Assembly (NCBI RefSeq): GCF_000024545.1
Contig: NC_013947.1
Location: 6,510,001-6,574,000 of the forward strand
DNA: 64,000 nt
Source of the DNA: Stackebrandtia nassauensis DSM 44728
GTDB taxonomy: Bacteria; Actinomycetota; Actinomycetes; Mycobacteriales; Micromonosporaceae
Reading direction: 5' to 3'
Made by a program: the position numbers and the translations under genes. Below the pieces are notes generated by a model. That model searched no databases, was not told the origin of the DNA, and saw only the letters and a list, made by a program, of their open reading frames with translations. Below, one piece after another: positions 43,348 to 51,216 of the stretch (position 1 is its first letter; every line of letters begins with the position of its first letter).

Positions 43348-44238
43348 TCAGTGGGATTCCAGGTGAGCCTGGATCATCGGGCCCACGATCTCGGGGCATT
43401 CCTCCGGCGTGAAGTGCCTGGCACCCTCGATCTTCTCCAACCGGTATTCGCCGGTCGTCCAGTTGACGGTGTCGTCGACCCCCGATACGGCCACCGCGCT
43501 GTCCTTTGTGCCCCAGATGAACAGCGTCGGCACCGCGACTTTTTCGTCCCGGCCGTCGAACCCGTCGACGCGGTACCAGTTCAACGCCGCCGTCAACGCT
43601 CCCGGCTGGGACAGGTGCTCGACGTAGACCTCGACGTTGCTGTCGGGCACACCGACGTAAGCGCCGCGCAGCGCGGCCGCGTCCTCGCCGAGGAGCACGG
43701 TTTCGGCTTTGCCGGGCTGGCGCAGGAGTTGCATGTAGGCGGAAGCCTTCTGCTGTTCCGGGTCGGTGCGCAGGGCTTTGGCGAACGCGCCGAGGTGCGG
43801 TACGGACACCGCGCACAGCGTCTTGATCCGATCGGCGTAGCGGGCGGCGACGACCCAGGCGACGGCCGCGCCCCAGTCGTGGCCGACCAGGTGGAAGTCG
43901 TTCCAGCCCAAGGAATCAGCGATGTCGACGACGTCCTTGGCGAGGTAGTCGAGGTGGTAGTCCTTGGGGTCGGGTGGACGCGCGTCCGGCGAATACCCGC
44001 GCTGGTCGACGGCGACGGCTCGGTATCCCAGTGAGCCGAACAAGGCGACGTAGTGGGCCCATTCGGTGGACAGCTCGGGGAAGCCGTGGAGGAACAGGAC
44101 CGGCTGTCCCTCTGATGGGCCCGCGGCGATGGCGTCGAAGGTTCCCGCGCTGGTCGTGACGCGCGTTCGTTGCGGAGACGGCAGTGTCGTCATGGCGGTG
44201 ATGTCCGATTCAGTAGCGGAAACGACGGTTCCCGTCAC
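43348..44238 (-). CDS. Alpha/beta hydrolase, epoxide-hydrolase-like
   Basis: A 296-residue hydrolase. The oxyanion HGFP motif is in VLFLHGFPELSTEWAHY near residues 47-63, the nucleophile elbow VGHDWGAAVAW near 115-125 has Asp as nucleophile, and the catalytic His is in GARHFTPEE near 275-283. The HGFP plus GHDWG pattern is that of soluble epoxide hydrolases and haloalkane dehalogenases. I chose the GTG with GGGAGG upstream; an internal ATG 15 codons later is the alternative. Substrate unknown. It is convergent with the TetR gene. Confidence 0.88.
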   Translation of the reverse strand: MTGTVVSATESDITAMTTLPSPQRTRVTTSAGTFDAIAAGPSEGQPVLFLHGFPELSTEWAHYVALFGSLGYRAVAVDQRGYSPDARPPDPKDYHLDYLAKDVVDIADSLGWNDFHLVGHDWGAAVAWVVAARYADRIKTLCAVSVPHLGAFAKALRTDPEQQKASAYMQLLRQPGKAETVLLGEDAAALRGAYVGVPDSNVEVYVEHLSQPGALTAALNWYRVDGFDGRDEKVAVPTLFIWGTKDSAVAVSGVDDTVNWTTGEYRLEKIEGARHFTPEECPEIVGPMIQAHLESH

Positions 44239-44287
44239 GGTAGCCTCCCGCGAACCCGACCCCGCCTCGGGCGAGAGCTGACGAGTA

Positions 44288-45763
44288 CTAGCGGGGGTTC
44301 TTTCGCGACACGACATGCAGTTGGGCACTCTCAGAAGCATCGTCCGGGTCGATGAAGACGAAGTAGTCGTCGTTGTGCGCCAGCAGCCTGCCCTCGATCT
44401 GCCATTTCCCCTTGCCCGTGATGCGATCGAAGACTTGAATCGGGGGCTCGTCCTCAGATTCCTTCGCGAAGCCGGTCGACACCACATCGTCGCCGACACC
44501 GATACTCGTACCGAAACTGCTGGGTCCGGATTCCAAGCTCCCCTGCCTGGTCCACAAGGTCTTCCCAGTCGCGACGTCATGCACGCGAACGCCCTCGACG
44601 GCTGGTTCACCTGGATCATCGACTTCTTGATCGACCTCTTCGAAAACGACATCTCCACAGTGCACGAGAAGGCTATGCTCATCCTTGGCTCGCCACAGGG
44701 ACTTCCCGTTCGTGACGTCTTTGATCTGCGGCCAACCCTTGCCACTGGTCGACAAAAAGTCGCCCTGCAACGGGGTATCGACCTCATAGTCGAAGGCGTC
44801 CGCCGGTTCGGGATAGCCGGTTTCCTTCCCGGACGACACGTCGATCACGTATGACGTCGTCTCCTTGTCACCTGGATTGCCGGTCGTCACCTCGGTGAAG
44901 ATGTCACCGCTCTTGGTCAGCATGTAGCCGTGTTCATCGGGATTGATCACGTCCCCGTAGTCGAGCGGCGAGACCCAGCGTTGTTCACCGGTGGCCACGT
45001 CGATGGCGTCGACTCGGTCCCATACGTTCGAAGACGAAGCGGTCTCCCGATTGAGGAGTACGACCGGCGACGTTGATTCGTCGAAGATCCCGAGTTCAGG
45101 GAACAGTTCGGTCTGCCACACGTCGTTGGGCGCCCCAAGCGTCCACTGTCGATGGGATTTGTTCAGATCCTTGGTCCACAGCTCTTTGCCGGTGCTTACT
45201 TCGAAGCCGCGCATCCTGGAGTCGTTCTCACCGGTCTCCTCAACACTGACCAGAGTCCCGGAAGCGACCGTGACCGTGGCGAATTTGGTGAGTTTGATCG
45301 TGCGAACCTCCTTGCCGGAGTGGATGTCGTACACGACTGCCTCATCCCCATTGAGCGCTTGCATGGCGATGATGTAGTCACCACTCAGGAACACGCTGGG
45401 GTAATCCAAGTTGGAGTGCCAGACCTTGTCCCCGGTGCCCAAGTCGGACACCGTCGCTTGGATACCATTTGACGATCCATACGCATGTACCAGCATGTCT
45501 TCGTGAATCAGCGCCGCGTCGGAAGCACCGACGCCTTGTGTCCACACTGGCTCCGCTTCGGGAAGCACTTCCTGCTTGGCCCATCCGGGGCCGGGGTCCT
45601 CCTTGGGCAGGCTGAAATTGGTGGCGACTACCAGCGCCAGCAAGAGGATCACGACGAGAGTGACGCCGTCGAGAATCAGCCGTCGGCGCCCTCGCCGACG
45701 CAATGCGCGTGAGAACCGCTGTCGAGCACTGTCGCGGGCGGGCGAGGGCACTGCGTCGTTCAT
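44288..45763 (-). CDS. Membrane-anchored PQQ-like beta-propeller protein
   Basis: A 491-residue protein. A basic cytosolic start (QRFSRALRRRGRRRLILDG) leads to one helix near residues 31-49 (VTLVVILLLALVVATNFSL); the rest is extracytoplasmic. It contains repeated PQQ-type blades with the tryptophan-docking pattern: ATGEQRWVSPL, SGKEVRTIKL, TGKELWTKDL, NGKSLWRAKD, TGKTLWTRQG and TGKGKWQIEG. No PQQ dehydrogenase active site is evident, so it is likely a scaffold or ligand-binding propeller of the cell envelope. GC content is slightly lower than the neighbours. Single-gene unit. Confidence 0.8.
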   Translation of the reverse strand: MNDAVPSPARDSARQRFSRALRRRGRRRLILDGVTLVVILLLALVVATNFSLPKEDPGPGWAKQEVLPEAEPVWTQGVGASDAALIHEDMLVHAYGSSNGIQATVSDLGTGDKVWHSNLDYPSVFLSGDYIIAMQALNGDEAVVYDIHSGKEVRTIKLTKFATVTVASGTLVSVEETGENDSRMRGFEVSTGKELWTKDLNKSHRQWTLGAPNDVWQTELFPELGIFDESTSPVVLLNRETASSSNVWDRVDAIDVATGEQRWVSPLDYGDVINPDEHGYMLTKSGDIFTEVTTGNPGDKETTSYVIDVSSGKETGYPEPADAFDYEVDTPLQGDFLSTSGKGWPQIKDVTNGKSLWRAKDEHSLLVHCGDVVFEEVDQEVDDPGEPAVEGVRVHDVATGKTLWTRQGSLESGPSSFGTSIGVGDDVVSTGFAKESEDEPPIQVFDRITGKGKWQIEGRLLAHNDDYFVFIDPDDASESAQLHVVSRKNPR

Positions 45764-45847
45764 GGTCTTGGACGTTAGCCAGCGTTGGGACCACCGACGT
45801 CACCCGAACAGGTAGACCACCGACGATGGCCCGACGAACGGCACGAC

Positions 45848-46273
45848 CTAGCCAAGCAGCGCGGCTCGCACCAGCGCGGCCGTCGCATCGAGGTCGGGGC
45901 GTTCGCGTTGCCGCCAATCGGCGTGAACGCGATAGGAATCGCCCGGGTAGCGGGGGAACACGTGCAGGTGGACGTGGAAGACATCCTGCCCGGCCGCCTC
46001 GCCGTCGGCGAGGGTGAGGCTGACACCCTCGCAGCGCAACGGAGTCCGGCGCACGGCCCGCCCGATCCGGTGAGCCACGGTCCACAAGTGAGCGCCTATG
46101 TCCTCCGGCAGCGCCTCCAGCCCCGCGTAGTGGGCCTTGGGGACGATCAGGGTGTGCCCGTCCGACACAGGCGCGAGGTCCATGAACGCCAGGGACACGT
46201 CATCCTCGTGGACCACACTGGATGGCGCGTCGCCAGCGACAATGGAGCAGAACACGCAGCTCACGTTCGCCAT
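45848..46273 (-). CDS. HIT-family nucleotide hydrolase/transferase
   Basis: A 141-residue HIT protein (Hint branch). The N-terminal CVFCSIVAGD near residues 6-15 carries two of the usual zinc cysteines. LAFMDLAPVSDGHTLIVPKAHY lies near 28-49 (read as two shorter motifs, LAFMDLAPVS and HTLIVPKAH). The catalytic histidine triad HVHLHVFPR lies near 100-108. These enzymes hydrolyse adenosine 5'-phosphoramidates and related AMP esters. It is cytosolic. Confidence 0.93.
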   Translation of the reverse strand: MANVSCVFCSIVAGDAPSSVVHEDDVSLAFMDLAPVSDGHTLIVPKAHYAGLEALPEDIGAHLWTVAHRIGRAVRRTPLRCEGVSLTLADGEAAGQDVFHVHLHVFPRYPGDSYRVHADWRQRERPDLDATAALVRAALLG

Positions 46274-46376
46274 GCTATGCGACGCGTGCCAGGCGACGTC
46301 GAATATGGTGGGGCCGAAGACGAGGTGAGCATGGACCGGGACGGGAACCGCGACAGGACTGGCGCGGTTTGGGTGA

Positions 46377-46862
46377 CTAGCCGAAGCTCATCATCGCGCC
46401 GTGGCCCGAGTCGGCGGCGGCGATGAAGAAGGCCCGCAGATCGTCGTAGTCGCGCCGTAGGTATTGGAGGTCGTCGGCGTCCCAGCAGCGGGCGTTGGGG
46501 TAGACCTCTTCGCGGGACATGGCTTCGGCGTCGTAGTGGGCCGCGAGGGTGTCGAAGGGGGTTTCGGCGAGGAACTTGGCGGCGTCGGCGAGGTCGGCGA
46601 CCGTCCAGAGGTTGAGGTACCAGCCGTTGCCGTTGGCGATGCAGTAGCCGCCTTCCTGGATGCTGAACGGCAACATCGCCTCGTCGAGGAGGTGGTCGAG
46701 TCCGGCCCAGGATTTCTGAATGTCGACTTCGGAGTTCTCGGGCGGTGGGGTGCCGTCGTAGTCGTAGAAGTCTTCCAGGAACTGTTCGGCCCAGTCGGGG
46801 TCGTTTTCGGCCTTGTCCAGTTCGTCCGGTGTCATGCGGACGAATGTGACGTACATGCCCAT
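46377..46862 (-). CDS. DUF1877 protein
   Basis: A 161-residue soluble acidic protein with the DUF1877 pattern: start MGMYVTFVRMTPDEL, the KSWAGLDHLLDEA block near residues 50-62, and the later YDAEAMSREEVYPNARCW and DLQYLRRDYDDLRAFF. The family (YfbM-like) is widespread and uncharacterised. Two ATG codons two codons apart could start it; no good ribosome-binding site is seen at either. It may be part of toxin-immunity sets elsewhere, but nothing nearby supports that. Confidence 0.78.
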   Translation of the reverse strand: MGMYVTFVRMTPDELDKAENDPDWAEQFLEDFYDYDGTPPPENSEVDIQKSWAGLDHLLDEAMLPFSIQEGGYCIANGNGWYLNLWTVADLADAAKFLAETPFDTLAAHYDAEAMSREEVYPNARCWDADDLQYLRRDYDDLRAFFIAAADSGHGAMMSFG

Positions 46863-47061
46863 GGGGGTTTGGATACCTAGCTGTCGTCGAAATGGTGTGG
46901 GGGAATGCGATCCAGGCGCGATCATACTGCGCCACTTCGTCGTGATCGTCACGATACGGGGCGCGGTGAGGCCGGGCTTTCGAACAGTTCGGTGACAGAG
47001 GGTCACGTCATGATCGTCCTATCCCGATCGAATCCAGTCGCGCATCAGAAAGTCACCGGCA

Positions 47062-47949
47062 ATGACAGTCGTCGAGGAATTCAAGCCACAGCACCGCATC
47101 CGCATCGACACGCTGTTCTGGCAGCACCGCTCCCCGTTCCTGGGTTCGCAGGAACAGTTGGACGAACTCGCCCGCGAAGCCGACGCCAAAGCCGCCGCCC
47201 GAGCGGCGGCCCGCGCCCAGGCCGAGTTGATGGACTATCTCCGTTCGCTCGGCGCGCCCCGCCCGCGACCGTCCGTTTTCGACGTCCACCGTCCCGCCGT
47301 GCGACGGCTGCGGCCGATCATCCATGTCGGACTCATTCCGATGCTGTGGGCGATAACGACTTGCCGCTGCGGCGAACGCTGGCCCTGTAACTCGGTCAAG
47401 CGACACCTTCGCGCCCACCTGGGTTGGAGCGTTGACATAACCGACGAACTCAAGACGCTCACCCGGGCGCTTCCCCGCCCTCGCACCCGGTTCAGTCGCC
47501 TGCGTCGGTTGCTCTCGCGGGTGGCTCGTCGCGGGCCCGGAACAGCGTTACGGAGCCCCCGAAGGGGCTCCGTATGGCTGTGGTTGGTGCCGTGTCAGGC
47601 GGCGTCGAGGGCGGCGATGATCTTGCGGGTCATGTCAGCCAGGGTCGGGCTGGGCTTGACGCGCTGGGTGGCCGCTTCGATGGCGACCATGAGGGTGCTG
47701 CGGAAGTTGTCGGCCTCGGCCGCGTCCTGGCTCTTCAGCAGCTTGGCCGCTTCGGTCAGCGCTGGCAGCACCTGGTCGGCGATGTCGGCGACGGACTTGG
47801 CCTTCAGCTTCGCGCCGTGTTGCTTCTCGGCGAGGACGTGGCCGATCGCGCCGGTCGCGGAGCCCAGGGCGATGGAGCCGTCGGTGGCGACCTTGTGGGG
47901 CGAGCCCCCGGCGGCGCTGGCCGCCGCCAGCAGTTCGATGGCGCCGTAG
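47062..47949 (+). CDS. Hypothetical protein whose frame lacks a stop and runs into the convergent gene
   Basis: The first 160 or so codons (to about 47545) look like a genuine protein: MTVVEEFKPQHRIRIDTLFW, an Ala/Arg helix DAKAAARAAARAQAELMDYL, and a Cys-containing motif ITTCRCGERWPCNSVKRH near residues 98-115. After that the frame crosses a strong hairpin terminator (47549-47574) and continues antisense to the neighbouring gene until 47949. The last 130 residues are therefore unlikely to be selected. Either the natural stop was lost or the protein really has an extended tail. Function unknown. Confidence 0.5.
   Translation: MTVVEEFKPQHRIRIDTLFWQHRSPFLGSQEQLDELAREADAKAAARAAARAQAELMDYLRSLGAPRPRPSVFDVHRPAVRRLRPIIHVGLIPMLWAITTCRCGERWPCNSVKRHLRAHLGWSVDITDELKTLTRALPRPRTRFSRLRRLLSRVARRGPGTALRSPRRGSVWLWLVPCQAASRAAMILRVMSARVGLGLTRWVAASMATMRVLRKLSASAASWLFSSLAASVSAGSTWSAMSATDLAFSFAPCCFSARTWPIAPVAEPRAMEPSVATLWGEPPAALAAASSSMAP
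47549..47574. terminator. Strong hairpin (11-base stem, CGAA loop)
   Basis: TACGGAGCCCC pairs with GGGGCTCCGTA around the stable tetraloop CGAA. It lies 21 bases downstream of the minus-strand gene stop at 47595 and also at the expected 3' end of the plus-strand gene, so it should stop transcription from both sides. Confidence 0.85.
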
Positions 47950-47999
47950 GCGGCGGTGCGCAGGGTGGTCTTGTCCTGGTCGGTGAAGTTGATCGACAT
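47595..47999 (-). CDS. Conserved hypothetical helical protein
   Basis: A 134-residue soluble, mostly helical protein: MSINFTDQDKTTLRTAAYGA, then AIELLAAASAAGG and a KxxLKAKSVADIADQVLPAL helix, ending in VKPSPTLADMTRKIIAALDA. There is no signal peptide or cysteine. I do not recognise a named family, although the composition and clean codon bias show a real gene. The start is followed upstream by AGGAGC spaced for translation. It is convergent with the stop-less gene. Confidence 0.7.
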   Translation of the reverse strand: MSINFTDQDKTTLRTAAYGAIELLAAASAAGGSPHKVATDGSIALGSATGAIGHVLAEKQHGAKLKAKSVADIADQVLPALTEAAKLLKSQDAAEADNFRSTLMVAIEAATQRVKPSPTLADMTRKIIAALDAA

Positions 48000-48125
48000 T
48001 TCGGTGTGCTCCTAAGGAATCTGTGGTTCGTTGTCCGGCGGGGGTTCCCGCCTTGCCTCTACAGATTTCCCGGCGCGGCTGACACCCGGCGGCCATGCCG
48101 CTGACACCGGTGACAGCAGGAGACG

Positions 48126-48407
48126 TTGATCGAGCGGCATCAGCGTGATGTGGGCGGTACGGACGAGCAAGTCGCCCAGCGGATGGGGATGTTGACGGCG
48201 CTGGCCAAGAAGGCGGGGCTGACGTATCGGCTCGATCTGGCGCGGGCCGTGGAGGAGGGCGCAATCGTGTCCGATTTCGACACTCTGGTGCGCCTCGGCG
48301 TCGAGTGTGGTCTCGACGCCGAGGCGACCCGAGAGGCGTTGGCCCGGCGGGTGGGTGTCACCGGGGTTCCCACGTTCGTCTTCAATGGTCAGGCGGGCGA
48401 TTCCTAG
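48126..48407 (+). pseudogene. DsbA/FrnE-family oxidoreductase remnant
   Basis: In-frame sequence resembles the middle and late part of FrnE-like thioredoxin-fold proteins: AQRMGMLTALAKKAGLTYRL, then IVSDFDTLVRLGVECGLDAE and the cis-proline motif RVGVTGVPTFVFNG. Missing are the N-terminal thioredoxin strand with its active site, about 25 residues of the helical insert, the helix before GVTGVP, and the C-terminal helix. It overlaps the beta-lactamase-like gene's 3' end by 4 bases. It looks like a deletion-worn fragment. Confidence 0.65.
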
Positions 48408-49369
48408 CCGGACAGGTGCTCGAGGATCAGCTCGCGCTGTCCCTCGTTTCCGATCTCGCTGAAGTAGCCGTCGCGGTTGGTCAGGAAGACCACGTGCGCC
48501 GACAGCTCGGGGAACCAGCCGCTGAAGGACTCGAACCCGGCGTTGCCCCCGGTGTGGTAGCGCACCGGGTGTTTGATGGTGCCGACGAACCAGCCGTAGC
48601 CGTAGTGGTGCTCCTCGTCGAAGACGGAATCGCAGAAGACGTGCGGGGTGAAGCTGCGCCGCCGGGATTCGTCGCTGAGGATGCGGCCGTCGGCCACGGC
48701 CTGGTTCCAGGTCACCATGTCGGTGGTGGTGGACCAGATGTCCCCGGCTCCGCGTCCGACCAGGTCCAGTTCGAACAGTTTCTCGCGCGGGGTTCCGTCG
48801 GGGGCACAGCCGACGGCGATGTTCGGGCGGTCACCGGCGTTGCCCGCGAAGGTGTCGGTCATTCCCAGTGGGGTGAAGATCCTCTGGTCCAGGAACTCGC
48901 GGTAGGGGGTGTCGGAGACCAGTTCGACGATGTGTGCCAGCAGGCAGAAACCGGCGCTGGAGTAGCGGAACTGGGAACCGGGTTCGCAGAAGAGCTCGCG
49001 CTGCTGGAACGTCGCGATCAGGTCGTCGATCGGCATCGGTTCGCCCAGGTCGATCTCGGGATAGTCGTTCCAGTGGCCGATTCCGGAGGAGTTCGACAGC
49101 AGATGGTGGAGGGTGAGCGGTTTCCAGGACTCCGGGGATCCGGACACCCATTTTGACAGTGGGTCGTCGACCGACAGTTTGCCCGCGTCGGCCAGCAGCA
49201 GGGTCGCCGCGGCGGTGAACTGCTTGCTGATCGAGGCGATCTGGAACCGGTGGTCCGGTGTCAACGGGGTGCCCGCGACGGGGTCGGCGAGGCCGTGGCT
49301 TTCTTGGTGCACGACCTTGCCGTCGCGCACCACCAGGACGTTGCTGGGGGTTTCAGGAAGTGATGTCAT
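48404..49369 (-). CDS. Beta-lactamase-family serine hydrolase
   Basis: A 321-residue class C beta-lactamase/esterase-type protein. The catalytic SxxK is SISK near residues 45-48, the second motif YSSAG near 137-141 takes the YxN place, and the C-terminal HTGG motif is near 272-275. No signal peptide is visible, so it is probably cytosolic, and an esterase or peptidase role is likelier than penicillin resistance. A palindrome covers its start codon, suggesting repression. It lies downstream of the aldolase gene on the same strand, separated by a small terminator. Confidence 0.88.
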   Translation of the reverse strand: MTSLPETPSNVLVVRDGKVVHQESHGLADPVAGTPLTPDHRFQIASISKQFTAAATLLLADAGKLSVDDPLSKWVSGSPESWKPLTLHHLLSNSSGIGHWNDYPEIDLGEPMPIDDLIATFQQRELFCEPGSQFRYSSAGFCLLAHIVELVSDTPYREFLDQRIFTPLGMTDTFAGNAGDRPNIAVGCAPDGTPREKLFELDLVGRGAGDIWSTTTDMVTWNQAVADGRILSDESRRRSFTPHVFCDSVFDEEHHYGYGWFVGTIKHPVRYHTGGNAGFESFSGWFPELSAHVVFLTNRDGYFSEIGNEGQRELILEHLSG

Positions 49370-49379
49370 AGAGACATCA
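49361..49379. promoter_or_regulatory. Palindrome overlapping the serine hydrolase start codon
   Basis: TGATGTC-ATAGA-GACATCA is a perfect 7-base inverted repeat spanning the ATG of the serine hydrolase. An operator at this place would block transcription or, as RNA, hide the start. Confidence 0.5.
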
Positions 49380-49397
49380 TAGTGCACCGTCGCCAAT

Positions 49398-49413
49398 TGT
49401 CGGCTAACCGACA
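49398..49413. terminator. Small hairpin after the amino-sugar operon
   Basis: TGTCGG pairs with CCGACA around CTAA, 17 bases after the aldolase stop on the minus strand. It is weak but correctly placed to end the five-gene operon. Confidence 0.45.
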
Positions 49414-49429
49414 GTTTGTTGCCAGTCGG

Positions 49430-50272
49430 CTAGCCCGCCAGGACGGTCAGGAAGTGCGAGACCTTGGCCGCCATCGCCTCCCGGGCCGCCGCCAGGTACT
49501 TGCGCGGGTCGACGTTGTCGGGGTTGGCGGCGAGGTGGCCGCGCACCGCGTCGGTGTAGGCGATGTTCAGCGCCGTGCCGATGTTGATCTTGATCATGCC
49601 GCCGCGCACGGCCTTGGCCAGTTCGGCGTCGGGGACGCCCGAGGAGCCGTGCAGCACCAGCGGGATCGCGACGGCTTCCTTGATCGCGGCGATGAGGTCG
49701 TGGTCGAGCACCGCGTCGCGGGTCGTCATCGCGTGCGAGGAGCCGACGGCCACGGCCAGCGCGTCCACGCCGGTGTCCATGACGTAGGCGGCGGCCTCGT
49801 CGGGACTGGTGCGGGCGCCGGGCGCGTGGGCCGACAACGGGGCCTCGCCGTCCTTGCCGCCCACCTGGCCCAGTTCGCTCTCCACCCACAGGCCGCGGCT
49901 GTTGAGGTACTCGACGGCGCGGCCGGTCTCGTCCACGTTCTCCGCGTACGGGAGTTTGGACGCGTCGATCATGACCGAGCCGAAACCGTGCTGTGGCGCC
50001 ACTTCCCACAGGCTCGCGTCGGTGACGTGGTCCAGGTGGAGCGCGACGGGGACGTCGCTGGTCTCGGCGACGGCGGCGGTGGCCGCCGCGATCGGGGCGA
50101 TCTGGCCGTGGTGGAACTTGATGGCGTTCTCGCTGATCTGGAGGATCACCGGACGCTCGGCGCGTCCGGCACCGTCGACAATGGCCTCGGCGTGTTCGAC
50201 GGTGATGACGTTGAACGCGCCCACACCACCCCTGGTGTTCTCCATGAGTTCAGCGGTCGGGACCAATGCCAT
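49430..50272 (-). CDS. Class II sugar-bisphosphate aldolase (tagatose/fructose-1,6-bisphosphate type)
   Basis: A 280-residue zinc aldolase of the GatY/KbaY/Fba group. The start MALVPTAELMENTRGGVGAF is typical. Zinc ligands are in VALHLDHVTD near residues 76-85, SELGQVGGKDGE lies near 136-147, and VLHGSSGVPD near 205-214. NIGTAL near 232 binds phosphate. It cleaves ketose-1,6-bisphosphate into dihydroxyacetone phosphate and glyceraldehyde-3-phosphate. In this operon with a PfkB kinase, a SIS isomerase and NagA, tagatose-1,6-bisphosphate is the most likely substrate; fructose-1,6-bisphosphate is the alternative. Confidence 0.9.
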   Translation of the reverse strand: MALVPTAELMENTRGGVGAFNVITVEHAEAIVDGAGRAERPVILQISENAIKFHHGQIAPIAAATAAVAETSDVPVALHLDHVTDASLWEVAPQHGFGSVMIDASKLPYAENVDETGRAVEYLNSRGLWVESELGQVGGKDGEAPLSAHAPGARTSPDEAAAYVMDTGVDALAVAVGSSHAMTTRDAVLDHDLIAAIKEAVAIPLVLHGSSGVPDAELAKAVRGGMIKINIGTALNIAYTDAVRGHLAANPDNVDPRKYLAAAREAMAAKVSHFLTVLAG

Positions 50273-50277
50273 GGGGG

Positions 50278-51216
50278 TCACAGCTCCTTGAGATGTATGT
50301 GATGGCGCAATGTCAGGTAGTCGGTCACATCCACCCGGCCCGCGACCGGGGATCTGACGGCGGCGGCCGACAGCGCGACCGCGTCGGTGAGGCGGGTGGG
50401 CCAGCCGGTGTCGTACAGGACGCCGCGGGCCAGACCCGCGACGCAGGCGTCGCCGGCGCCAGTGGGGTTGCCGGAGACGGTCTCGGGCGGGGCCGCGGTG
50501 AACGCGGCGTCGGGCAGCACCGCCAGCAGGCCGTCGGGGCCGAGCGAGGCGATGACGGCGCGGGCACCGGCGGCGCGCAGGGTTTCGGCGGCCTTCCGGA
50601 TTCCGTCCACCGTGGATAGATCGGCGTCGGGGACGGCGGCGGCCAGTTCGTGGGCGTTGGGTTTGATCACATCGGGCCGTTGCGGCAGCGCGGCACGCAG
50701 GGCTTCGCCGTCGCAGTCGAGGATCGTGGTGACGCCGCGGTCGCGGGCGGCGGCGACGAGCTGGGCGTAGGCGTCGACGGGCAGGCCCTGGGGCAGCGAA
50801 CCGGACAACACGACGACGCGCGCCACCCGCAGCAGTCCGTCGAAACGGTCGCGGAAGCGTTGCCACTCTTCGGATGTGATCTCGGGACCGGGTTCCCAGA
50901 AGCCGGTGGCGTCGGCCGGGTCGGCCACGACCAGGGCGCGCCGGGATTCGCCGTCGACGCGGACGAAGCGGTGCCGCAGCCCGGCGGGGATCCGCTCGGC
51001 GATGCGTTCGCCGGTGTGGCCGCCGAGCAGACCGGTGGCCAGAACCGGGTCCCGCAGGGTGTGCAGGATCCGGGCCGTGTTGAGTGCTTTGCCGCCGGGC
51101 ATCTCGGCAACAGTACCTACCCGGTATGTCGCGTGCGGACGCAGCTCGGCGTCGATGGAGTAGGTGACGTCGAGCGCTGCGTTGAGCGCGACGGTGAGGA
51201 TCACCGGGGTATCCAT
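50278..51216 (-). CDS. PfkB-family hexose-phosphate kinase (tagatose-6-phosphate / 1-phosphofructokinase type)
   Basis: A 312-residue ribokinase-fold kinase. Substrate motif GGKALNTARIL near residues 41-51, and the ATP-side PfkB signature NPTGAGDACVAGLA near 247-260 with the catalytic-base Asp in GAGD. The start LTVALNAALDVTYSID is characteristic of LacC/FruK. It would phosphorylate tagatose-6-phosphate (or fructose phosphates) for the next-gene aldolase. Only 5 bases separate the two genes, so they act in sequence. Its start overlaps the 3' end of nagA by 16 bases. Confidence 0.9.
   Translation of the reverse strand: MDTPVILTVALNAALDVTYSIDAELRPHATYRVGTVAEMPGGKALNTARILHTLRDPVLATGLLGGHTGERIAERIPAGLRHRFVRVDGESRRALVVADPADATGFWEPGPEITSEEWQRFRDRFDGLLRVARVVVLSGSLPQGLPVDAYAQLVAAARDRGVTTILDCDGEALRAALPQRPDVIKPNAHELAAAVPDADLSTVDGIRKAAETLRAAGARAVIASLGPDGLLAVLPDAAFTAAPPETVSGNPTGAGDACVAGLARGVLYDTGWPTRLTDAVALSAAAVRSPVAGRVDVTDYLTLRHHIHLKEL

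Noticed and set aside
46377..46862. DUF1877 protein as an immunity protein of a toxin system
   Set aside because: No toxin, secretion signal or RHS/polymorphic-toxin gene lies beside it.
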